Of a stretch of 64,000 nt of DNA, positions 9,553 to 19,582 are shown in pieces. Within the stretch, counting starts at the first letter, position 1. Every line of letters starts with the position of its first letter. Position numbers and translations under genes: made by a program. The notes beneath the pieces are model-generated. The model had not been told where the DNA came from. It did no database searches and saw nothing but the letters and a program-made list of their open reading frames with translations. Source of the DNA: Adiantum capillus-veneris (lineage: Eukaryota; Streptophyta; Polypodiopsida; Polypodiales; Pteridaceae). The stretch lies in assembly GCA_014529385.2 (NCBI GenBank), contig CM043955.1, positions 153,975,640 to 154,039,639 on the forward strand, read 5' to 3'.

Positions 9553-12500
9553 TTGGCTTTCAGTACTAAAAAGACGCTAACTTCTGAAATTGGAGTTACA
9601 GGATCCATGGATTCCGCTAAGTCATCGGCAACTAAGAGAAAAAGACCAACCATCAAGGATGCTCTTGCAGAGGCAGAACCTTTTGATATTCCAACAGAAA
9701 CCCTCAAGCCAACCAAGACTTGGGTGGAGGAAGCAGTACTAGAAAAAGAGGGAATAAAGATCTACCAGGGGACTTTCAGAGATCCTCAAGGGCAATCGGT
9801 CGACGTACCTATGATCCCACGAGAATTAGTGGATTATAGCAGATCAGAGAACATAAGCAGATACCTGGAAAAGGCTCACTTACACAGGTTCTTCACCTCG
9901 AGACCATCAGGTGTAGACACAAAAAGAGTGTATGAGTTGGCAACATCCATTCAGAAGGATGGGAAGGCCACGTTGACAGCCATGGATGGAGAGACAGTTG
10001 AAGTACAGATCACTCCACAGCTCATTGCAGATGCATTGAAGCTGCACAACAAAGGGAGTTCTGTCAGAGAAAGAAGGGAGGCCATAGAGGTCTACGGATC
10101 AAAGAAACAAAATACAACCTACGGAGATATGGCAGATCAACGAGCGGCAACCCTTTGCCGATTATACAACCAGTTTTTCCATGTGTGCAGCAAAAGACCG
10201 CAGAAGTATACTACACCACCCCATGCCATTGCCACAACCATCACATGGGCACTGAAGAGCAACGTGCCAAAAGAGGTGAATTATGCTCAATACATCCACG
10301 AGCAAGTAATCGCCATGCACAACCAGAAACCAAAGTACATAGGAGGAGGAGAAATCCTAACAAGAATAGCTTATGAAGCTATAGGAGCTAGAGATCAAGG
10401 GCCACAGATTCCCTCCCAGAATGAGTGGCTTAGAGAAGCAGATGAGGAGGAAGAACAGCAAGAAGTATCCAAGAGGGCGTCCACAAGAGCACGCCGAAAA
10501 CTAGAAATAGTTTCAGAACCTGAAGAGGCCGTGGACGAGCCGCTCAAGAAGAAAGTGAAGAAGAAGGCCGATCCCAAGCAGACCAAAAGTCAAAAAGCCG
10601 CAAGAATGGAAAGGCTGGTGGAGCAGTTTAGAGCGGAAAGAGCTCTAAAGGGGGACTTTGAAGAAATGTGGGTGCCAGACCCCAGTAAAGTCGGAACCAG
10701 CTCAGCCAGGCCGCATGTTGATCAATATGATCAATATATTAGAGCTTATGAGGAGTCGGAGGCCATATTGGAGCAGAATCCTGTCGAGCCTTATACTGAA
10801 GAGGAAGTACAGCTTTTAAAAGCTGAGCTGCAAAAGGACGACAAGGGGAAGAAGAAAGCAGAGGAGTCTACTGATCCTCAAGAGAAAGACGGGCAAGCAA
10901 ACAAAGGGAAAGCCAAGATGACTGAGGACAATCAGCCCTCTTTTACTGTTGTACCAAGCCAGAAGAAGATGGAAATTATTGTGGAGGAAACCACAATAGA
11001 AATAAAAACAGAAGTTATGGAAAAGCCGGAGGCCGGGACCAAGGAAAAGAAGATAGATCCAGTTCAGTAAAAGAAAGATGATTACGAGGATCTGGTAGCG
11101 ATAGGATACAGTGAAGAAGAGGCCCTGGAGGCAGTTTATGGGATATCCCTACGGAAACAAGATGATCGGAAAGGGACGAAAGAAAAGACAAAGGGTACAA
11201 TGGAAAGTGAAGAAAAAATGGTCGAGCCGAAGCCATTGGAGGTGGTGGCACAAAGAGCTGTCAAGTTGACAGATGAAGATGAAAAAGACATGCACATGGT
11301 GCATGAACTGCTCAGCAAGATTAAAGAAAGATCCAGAGCAAAGGAAGTAGCACTTGAGACAGCAAAACAAAAGGAAGCAGAGTTGCAGAAGAAGTTAGAG
11401 AATGCTATGACTGAATCTGAAAGTCATAAAGCATCACTCTACGACGCAGAAAACGAGAGGGACGGCTTGATACTCCAACTAGCCGAAGCTTCAAGAGAGG
11501 TAACAAGCTCACAGGAAGCAAAGGAGCGAATAGAAGATGAGCTGGAGGCAGCTAAGGATGAGCTCATTGAGCTAAGGGAAAGAGTCGAACTTCAAGAAAG
11601 GACAATCATGAGACTCAGAACCACCCCTAGAGCTAGCAGAGCAGGAACAGAACAAGAGGGAGCCCTCGTACCAGCTCTGGAAGATCAGGTCAGAAGTCTG
11701 CAAAGAGAGCTGAGGTTAGAGCAAGTGCAAAGGTTGCACATGGCGGAGGGATCATTGGCTGCAGAGGAGAGGCTCACATCAGAAAACCAAACACTAAGGA
11801 CAGAAAATGAGGCCCTCCGCAAACAGCTCCAAGACCTCCAAGAGCAACAAAGAAGAGAAACAGAGCCACCACAAGAAGAAGCAGGGGGAGCAGCCATAGA
11901 GCTACCAGAAACTGGAGAGGCAACCACAATGGAAGATCCAGCCCCAGTTCAAGAAGTGGCCTCAACTTCAGGAATCTCTGAAGAAGAAGAACGAAGGCTC
12001 CAGGACCAAATAGAAAAGTCAACAGAGGAAAGTGCCAAGGCGGAAATGGAATGTGAAAGGAGACTCCTCATTTCCATTAGACTTCAAGGTTTAGACACAA
12101 AAGTGCTCCACGAAGAGTGGATGCAACCAAGCCTGCCTTTCCCTCTGATGAAATTTGAAGTGATAAAGACGAAAAAGAGAATAGAGGAGGAGCAGTATGT
12201 CGCTCTTTATGAAGGCGACATCACAAAGGATGAACAATCAAAGAAGATTGTAGATTCTCAACCTAGATGGAGGAAAGGTTGGCTGAACAAATACCCAGCC
12301 TACCTCATCTACTTGGTAGAGGCTCCAAAAGAGATTCGGGAGGATGCAACCTTCTGCTCGGTGCCAAGAGTCAGAAGCTGGAAAGAGCATGGCAGGATTG
12401 CAGAAAAGAAGCCAAATTGGCTTAATTATCCCAGGATGCCAGGACCAAAGGAAGGAGAGAGAATAGGTAAAGCCTACATGGTGAAAACCCTAACGGGCAC

Positions 12501-12864
12501 CATCAAACTCTTTACTGGCTCTCCTGACCTTTCGTGTCAGATGCTAAAGAAAATCTGCCGGACTTTCTTAGCATGCATTGAAGTGTTCGCGCCAGACAAA
12601 GCCACGACCTCGAGTCTACTATCGACGGCCGACACAGTGACGGATATGATGTATGATCTTTCATTGCAGCCATCACCAAAGGTGTTACATCTCTTATACC
12701 AAAGAATTATGTTTTTGCCTAGCTTCCACATGCAAACATTCGAAGAAGCTTTCTGCACCGGCTTTTTCACTCACGAAAGCAAAATATTCGGCCCAACCTT
12801 GACCATCGGCAACCTACGCTACGAATCACATTTGCAGATGCTCAAGACGACAGGACTCTATTGA
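9553..12864 (+). pseudogene. 1104-codon ORF between pol and 3' LTR, one internal stop; coiled-coil protein of unknown function
   Basis: Two long open frames (9553-11070 and 11200-12864) are in one register and the codons between them are all sense, so a single TAA at 11068-11070 interrupts one protein. The N-terminal part (about residues 60-300) resembles the putative plant transposon protein domain of plant retroelement ORFs (ITPQLIADALKLHN); this is a weak similarity by eye. A Lys/Glu-rich linker follows. Just after the stop is a short UBA-like stretch (LVAIGYSEEEALEAVYG, about 11090-11140). Residues encoded at about 11300-12050 form a long coiled coil with strong heptads. The C-terminal 270 residues are globular and unrecognised. 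It ends 37 bases before the PPT, so it belongs to the element's 3' region. ATG at 9553 is the first in frame. Confidence 0.65.
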
Positions 12865-12901
12865 TGAAGCCTCAAAGTCATGTCAGGGACGACATGAACG
12901 C

Positions 12902-12913
12902 GGAGGGGGGGAG
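12902..12913 (+). promoter_or_regulatory. Polypurine tract of element A
   Basis: GGAGGGGGGGAG immediately precedes the TG of the LTR, the standard position of the plus-strand primer. It is identical to the tract at 6817-6828. Confidence 0.85.
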
Positions 12914-13200
12914 TGTTGAGCCAGCAGAGGATCACACCCGCATTTTTGCTCACACCCATCATCATGTAACCATTGATTGTAATAAATGTCTTTCCGACAT
13001 TAATTTTGATTTGAGCCATTCATTAAGTAACGGGACTCAATTGAGTTTCCAGCCTGTAATCCCGACTTAATTTCACCTGCTGATGTAAATAATTAGAGAT
13101 GTTCTCACCTCCAAGGCTGAGGTATATAAGCCAAAGTTTTGTAACCTAAAAGGAGATTCAATTATTAATCAAAGTGAGTTTTTGAGCGCCGTGACTGTGT

Positions 13201-13259
<59 letters not shown>

Positions 13260-13860
13260 TTATCTCCTTGCTACGCGAGCTACGGGGCTGCCATTGGAGA
13301 AGCGACACCGCCATTGTGTTAGCAACGGTGAGAGCTACGCACAGATACCAAGAGTGCGCGCTATCGGCTTCTACGTGTGGTAAGTTCCTACGAGCTTCGG
13401 TGTGAGTTTTCTTCCAACTCGTGTGTCGGAATAGAGCGTGCAGCATATCTATAGAACCACAACGAGTAGAGCTACACATTAGTACCATCGGGGTCAAGTT
13501 TCGGTCACCTGTATTTTTCGGCCTGTCTTCATACGCGTTTACCGCACGGAGTGGTTATAGGTTGATTTTGCAGTTCAAGTCTTTAGGGTGTTGTTCTTAC
13601 CTAGTGTATAGACTTCCCCTTGAGTTTGAGATCGATTCGATGATTCTAGATCCTGTTTCGTATAGCATTCGTTCGTAGTACGGATTTCAGTCACTTGCGT
13701 ATTTTAGAACTTAGATTTGATTTCCTTAGTAGTGATTGTCAGTAGAAGGTCGAGTAGGTGATTTGACACCCACCTAGTTGTTTCCATGCGCCTGCGGGTC
13801 AAGCTCCGTCCTCGTCTGACAAATTCTGTTGTTGGTTGAGTTCTCGCTATTTAGCTTCCG
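12914..13860 (+). repeat. 3' LTR of element A (right end not resolved)
   Basis: Begins TGTTGAGCC right after the PPT. A TATA box (TATATAAG, 13123-13130) lies about 210 bases in, followed by a transcribed-looking region with a long GA microsatellite. The matching 5' LTR is outside the window, so the right boundary, somewhere around 13.8-13.9 kb, and the target duplication cannot be fixed. Confidence 0.7.
13203..13257. repeat. (GA)n microsatellite
   Basis: About 27 uninterrupted GA units inside the LTR leader. Confidence 0.97.
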
Positions 13861-14607
13861 CTAGCGGCGTAACCGCCTTAACAGGAACTAGGCTCCAAAT
13901 AGCAAGTCCTAGTGTGCAATGAAGGAGAGGAGAGTGTAGGACTTATCCCACATTCCTCACTCCCTCCTTGTGAGTCTAGCCTATATATATAGGAGTGAGA
14001 CTACCCTATACCATAAGACAGAGACAGAGCCTGGGCCTGGGATTGGGATTGGGTCAAATGATCCCGATCCCGATCTCACTTTTATACAAACCAACCCGTC
14101 CGTTTTTATAACCTCCCCCTCACTCACGTTTTTATTTTTCTTTTCTTTTTTTAATTTTTTTTAATTTTTTTTTGGGATATTATTTGGTACGCGTTGACCT
14201 CACCTAACTATTTACTGTCTCACCTACCTACTGACCTGCTAATTAGTGGTTCACGTAATTACTAACCTACTTAATTAACTAACTGTGCGCCTAACTGTGC
14301 ACAAACCAAAAAACACAGAAAATGTAGAAAATTGAAACTTGACAGAACTGTGCAGTGCAAACTAGAAAATGCAGAAAACGTAGAAACGCAAGAAATGCTA
14401 ACTGTGTAAGCTGAAATCTGAGCTTAATAGAACTAGCAAAACAGAGCTTAACAGAACACAGAAAACTTGAATGCAGTCAACAACATTGTGTCTTTCTCTA
14501 CTATTTTTGCATAACAACAATAATCAAACTTAAGCCGCGCCTTTCCTACATAAAAAATAGCTTCAATACAATTTACAGGTCGCCATTGGAGCTTCACGTG
14601 CAGCAGC
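13861..14607 (-). other. Untranslated leader of a minus-strand LTR element
   Basis: No coding frame. It lies internal to the PBS at 14608-14625, so in the minus direction it is 5' leader sequence, truncated on the left. A 14-bp AT palindrome (CC, TATATATATA, GG) is at 13980-13993. Confidence 0.4.
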
Positions 14608-14625
14608 TCCCCGGCAACGGCGCCA
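14608..14625 (-). promoter_or_regulatory. Primer binding site, tRNA-Asp type
   Basis: On the minus strand the sequence is TGGCGCCGTTGCCGGGGA, the complement of the 3' end of plant tRNA-Asp(GUC) including CCA, as I recall that tRNA. Four bases separate it from the LTR edge. Confidence 0.88.
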
Positions 14626-14629
14626 AAAA

Positions 14630-15200
<571 letters not shown>

Positions 15201-16594
15201 CGGTACCTGACTCTAAACAATACAACGTTTATACATCATAGGGTGTCCGTGTGCCGTGAGGGTTAACAAGCCTATCCCTATGTCTATATCTATGAGGGAC
15301 CTGTGAGGTAGGGCTACCCCATCATCCCCCTCTTCTTTGCCATATCCACCCACCCTTTGTTCACTTATTTGGATAAACAAGTTGTGCAAGGAAACATACA
15401 GAGAGTTCAACTTGGAAATGAACAAATGCTTGGGCAAGGGCTTGTAGATGATACATTACTATTTATAAGGGCAAAAAATATAAATGTATGCAGGTGTTTA
15501 ACTATGGAGTAGCTCTTTTCTCTAGCTGTAGGCCCGAAGTTGAACGTGTCTAAGTCTTATCTCATGATGTATCTACACGAGAATTTCATGCTCTTATTTG
15601 GCATGTGAGTGTGGATGTTCCCCAGTCTGACATGCTTAAATGGGTCATAAATACGATGCAAACCTAATTTGCTAGCTAGTATTGTGAGGAATGTCCCCTA
15701 CATGTGAGACTAAGGATTTTGCAGGACCTAATTATTCTCTATCTTTTATAGTTTATCCGTTTGCTTGACTGAACTATTAAGGATTTACAAGGATTTAAAT
15801 CCTTGATGATTCATTTCCTCTAGGGTTGCAAACATAATTCTTCTCCCCTATGGCTTGGGACCTCATCACCCTTCCACAACACTTGGGGGGACTTGGGCTG
15901 TCGGATCCTATGGGCCAAAAATATATCTTTTGTAGCTTGGCTCTAATTGACATTTTGACTGCTACATTGCTTTGAAATGTTGCATATAGATGCCTAAGCC
16001 TTCTTGGATGCCGACTGTCCAATATGATGGTGTTGCCAAGCTTCGTAATGTGGGCATCCTTTTCCTACATTTGTTGTTAGAGAGTTGCAACCTCCCTCTT
16101 CAAAGAGGCAATTATTTCTTGTAATGCCAATGTCTTGAGTTGAAGAGCTTGACATTGGTGCATCCACAAATGCAAAAAAGAACTTGCATCCATAGAGCAC
16201 CGCTTGCAATAACCTAACAAGTCTGCTTCTGCACTCGAAATCCCAAGATATTGAAGAAAAGCCAAAAGGCTATTAAATGATGGATGGAAGTGGCTTATAG
16301 GATCGTACAGGTACAAATGGCCATCCACCCAAATGTCGACATTAGTCTCACCAGTGGCGAAACGTTCTCATGATAATCTCTGCTCACCCACATATGCGGT
16401 CTTTGGTGCAAACTACGCGGGCAAGCCATATGTATGCTTGTGGTGTGAGGAGTACATTGTGGTGGAGGAACAAGATTTGTGATGTCCGTGAGAACCATGG
16501 CAGCTGATGCATGAGGAATTGAAGGATGGAAAGAGGAGGGAAGAGGAGAAGGAGATAACAAACATTTTTTTTTTGGGGACGGGAGCGGGAGAGG

Positions 16595-16600
<6 letters not shown>
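15201..16600. other. Unassigned region, possible old coding remnant on minus strand
   Basis: No complete gene is seen. Between 15994 and 16561 three short minus-strand frames overlap in different registers, one with a heptad-rich end (LKTLALQEIIASLKREVATL). This could be a decayed gag-like or host fragment; nothing in it was recognised. Confidence 0.3.

Positions 16601-16685
<85 letters not shown>
16601..16685. repeat. (GA)n microsatellite
   Basis: About 42 GA units without interruption. Confidence 0.97.
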
Positions 16686-16690
<5 letters not shown>

Positions 16691-16809
16691 AAAAAGTGGA
16701 CTTTCAGTGCTTGTAGGTCAAAAAGTGGTTTTTTTGATATGCATGTATGTTGGGGAGGAGTTTTAAGTGAAAAATACGTGAAAATGATTCAATTTTTGGC
16801 TGTTATGCA

Positions 16810-16973
16810 TGTAAGTGCAACCAAAGTGTGTCGACCCTAGCAGAGAGCACATGCAGTGATGTGTATGCTTATAGATGCATGGAAGAGGGCTAGAGCATAT
16901 GGAAAGAGCATGGGCAGGCAAGTGGCAGCAAAGATGTATGCACTATGTGATTTCTTAGATCAAAAGGAGTCCA
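16810..16973 (+). repeat. 5' LTR start of old element O
   Basis: Begins TGTAAGTGCAACC and aligns without gaps to 43350-43513 at a constant offset of 26540, with about 24 mismatches over the 159 best-aligned bases (roughly 85% by eye). Beyond 16973 the two copies diverge, probably because the right copy is truncated. The full LTR may extend to about 17.9 kb. Confidence 0.65.
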
Positions 16974-18145
16974 AGATGGGCCTGACACGGTGGCAAGTTA
17001 AGGAGGTTCAAGGTGCTGGTGTTTGGATTGGAAATGTAGAGCTTGAAGTGCTTGAGGAGTAGGTCCATACGACTCATCAAACGGAGCCACGATGTGCAAG
17101 ATATGACAGTTTGAAGGTGGAGTGCATTGCAGATCTGAGATGGACAAGGTAGGTGATGCGAGGTGGTCAAACTGGGATTCAACACATCAAAATGTAGAGC
17201 TCATTATGAGGAGCATGTCGGTTATTTCAGATTGAAAATCTCAGTCCTCGTTGCGGAGTTATAGGTCTTTAAAGCGATGGCGTTGTTGACTCCCTAGCGA
17301 CAGTGAGTCCGCCGACTGCTGATGTGGCATTGGTTAAGGGGCCATTCCCATGGCCATAACTTTTGAGAAGCAAGTGAGGGAGCACAGACAGTGTCATTGG
17401 TGCCTGATCAAGAGGGGGTTCATGTTGTGACTTGGGACTAAAGGAAGGGGTGCCGAGAATAGCTATTAAGGGGTTGGACATGCAATGCAAGCCAAAAATA
17501 GTGAGCTCAACCAAAAAAAGGAAAGGTACCCATGCCATCAAAGGGCCGATCTTATGCAATTGATGGGGGGGGGGGGGGGGGGGGGGGTTCTTGCAAAAAG
17601 GAGTCTTCGTTTGGGAAGAGCAAGCTCAAATAGGAGCTTTTGAGTTGCTTTGGAGCCAACAAGGGCGCCATCAAGAAGGGGTTTTCTTGCCCACGCTCTC
17701 AACGAGGAGAGCCATACGACGACGAAGCCTGCAGTTGCCTCGAATTTCTTGTTGCTCAATGTTGTCGTGCCGAGCCGAATGGAAATGGTTTATATGGTGT
17801 TTATAGAGAATTTTTTTGCCCCTCCCCGGGCCAGTGTGAGTGTGAGAGAGAAAGAGAGGATGGTGTGTGTTGTGTGAAGCCTGTAAACTAGAAAAATCGG
17901 TGTGGTCTGATATCAATTGACGGTGTCAAGCATGTGTGCACATGGTCATATGTAGACAATGATTTGTAAGAAGATTGTGTAAATTTTGAAGGTGAACTCT
18001 AGTGGATTGGAGTGTAGTGATTATCTTGGGATATAGAGAGGCATATTGTTTGTGTTTCGGGTGTGTTTCCCTTTCCCCCTATCCATCTTTTGGTGCCCCC
18101 ACTAAGGAGCGCATTGATGCTCCAATTTGAAGTTGAAAGTGGTGT
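16974..18145. other. LTR/leader region of element O, no gene
   Basis: No supported coding frame. It contains a 23-base G run at 17565-17587. No clear primer binding site was found, although GTGGTCTGATATCA near 17902 faintly resembles the initiator-Met type. Confidence 0.35.
17565..17587. repeat. Poly-G run
   Basis: 23 consecutive G on the + strand. Confidence 0.95.
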
Positions 18146-18555
18146 TTGAAGCTGGCATACGGTTGGGCAAAGAGTGTTTGTTGGTCGGGTTTGAAGATAG
18201 TAGAGATGATGGAGCCAAGCTATGGCCCCATATTTGTAGGTGTTGAAGACCCTAAAGACTGGTTAGCAGATTTTGATTTATGGATGTTGTCGATGTATAT
18301 GATGACAAATGGGGAAAAGCTACAGACAATGCCGTTGCTAATGCGCGGATGCGCAAAGGTATGGTTCGATGATCTAAAGGGTGATGAAAAGAAAAGGTGG
18401 AATTCGGTGTAGATACCTATGAAGACATGGTCTAGCTAGCCAAGATGAAGAGTAGGAAGGTGAAATGGAAGCTAGCGCTGGGTTTGCTGAGGTCTACAGA
18501 TTATATACATGTGGCTGTTGTGGTGCCAACAATTGTTCAAAGTGAAAAACCTATT
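18146..18555 (+). pseudogene. Gag-like fragment of element O
   Basis: The encoded stretch VEDPKDWLADFDLWML, then LMRGCAKVWFDDLKGDEKKRW, has the spacing of the retrotransposon gag core (a W-L-x-D/E-F helix, then W-F-D before a basic helix). The frame stops at 18412 and a shifted register continues for about 40 codons. Downstream a MITE interrupts the region at 18556. Ty3-like gag is likely; the exact family is unknown. Confidence 0.5.
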
Positions 18556-18830
18556 GGGGTGAAAGCATGACTGGTTGGTACACTTTTATGGGTTGATTAC
18601 TAATTTTGAATAGCTACACTATTAGACGTGGCGCGCGGTAATTTTTTTTGCAAATTAAATCTAAATTTGGTGCCAAACAGCTTTTTAGATTCACCTCTTC
18701 AAGAGCTATCCAATGATATATCACATGCCTTGGGTTTTTCTATCTTTGTCAAACATATTACAACTATTAATTTGCCAAATAGTGATGTCCCGGACACAGC
18801 TTTGGTGTCCACCCAGTCATGCTTTCACCC
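18556..18830. mobile_element. MITE-like element, copy 1
   Basis: About 275 bp flanked by inverted ends: GGGGTGAAAGCATGACTGG on the left and the reverse complement of GGGTGAAAGCATGACTGG on the right. No coding capacity. Internal sequence (CTTCAAGAGCTATCC) is shared with the copy at 20301. The superfamily is unassigned because the target duplication is not clear. Confidence 0.7.
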
Positions 18831-19582
18831 GTTGAGGTAAGGCCATGGTCAACTATGTTCCTTGGAGGTTTCCATTTTATGATGTGCCTGTGCCAGTGGT
18901 GGATGAGTTTGTCAACAAGGATAAGCCCCTTGTCGAAGAAAACCTATGTGCAAAAGAGGTAGTTGATGTCGAGTGCTAAGAAAATCTTGAGGTAAAGCCT
19001 ATTTTTTTGAGGCAAGTGCATGAAAAGGTAGCAGAGTGCAATCAGGTTGCAGATGCCAAGAGCTTGGAAGTAGATGAAGAAAGGGGGAAAAACCTAGATG
19101 AAGGTCAAGCTTTTGTTGAGCAGCAAAGGATGAGGATGATGATACATAGTCGGTATATGGTGCTGTGATGAAGATGAAGATACAAGCTCAAGTTTCTGGG
19201 AAACGAGTGAGGAAGATAGAGCAGATGAGACCACATTCTATGGAAAGCAGACATATTCTGATGATCCCGTGCTAGTAAAGGTAAAGCTACCTTATTACAT
19301 GTTTAATGATATGGTTATTGCGAATTTTCAAAAAGAGTAGATTGATGTTCCGAAGCTTGTCAAAGAGGATATGTTGTCAAAGAGGGTATGCAATGCTATG
19401 CTGATGACCATGATGATGGGAGTTACAATGGTAGGTGCTACTGCAGTGTACATGTTTTACAGATTTGTAAAGAAATATGAAGCTACATTTATGGATAGCC
19501 AAGATGGCGCACAAGGTTGACAAGAGGATGATGATGAAGGGAAAACCGAAGGGGTTGGACATATTTTTGACGATCATGATAT
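18831..19582 (+). pseudogene. Degenerate coding remnant of element O with a membrane-segment-like stretch
   Basis: A shifted and stopped coding region. It starts near 18845 (MVNYVPWRFPFYDVPVPVVD), becomes acidic, then after a stop near 19338 encodes a hydrophobic segment of 20 or so residues (AMLMTMMMGVTMVGATAVYM, about 19390-19455) and an acidic tail. It is cut at 19583 by element II and resumes at 42592. Not recognised as any named family. Confidence 0.4.

Larger units (their letters stand above)
1..13860 (+). mobile_element. Large decayed Ty3/gypsy LTR retrotransposon (element A), 5' end outside window
   Basis: The + strand carries, in order, a retropepsin (DSG at 1050), Ty3 RT with a YMDD box (near 3050), RNase H, an integrase with an H2C2 finger and DDE core, and finally a polypurine tract at 12902-12913 followed directly by TGTTGAGCC, a typical LTR start. 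RT-RNaseH-integrase order places it in Ty3/gypsy. There is no chromodomain and no second RNase H. The unusual parts are a second retropepsin-like domain after integrase and a large ORF between pol and the LTR. Frameshifts and stops show the copy is dead. Whether 6830-12913 truly belongs to the same element is inference: no LTR boundary is visible between the two parts. The right end is approximate because the 5' LTR is not in the window. Confidence 0.75.

Noticed and set aside
17538-17916. Several overlapping frames around the poly-G run
   Set aside because: Three registers and both strands are open over a short GC-rich stretch; no motif supports any of them.
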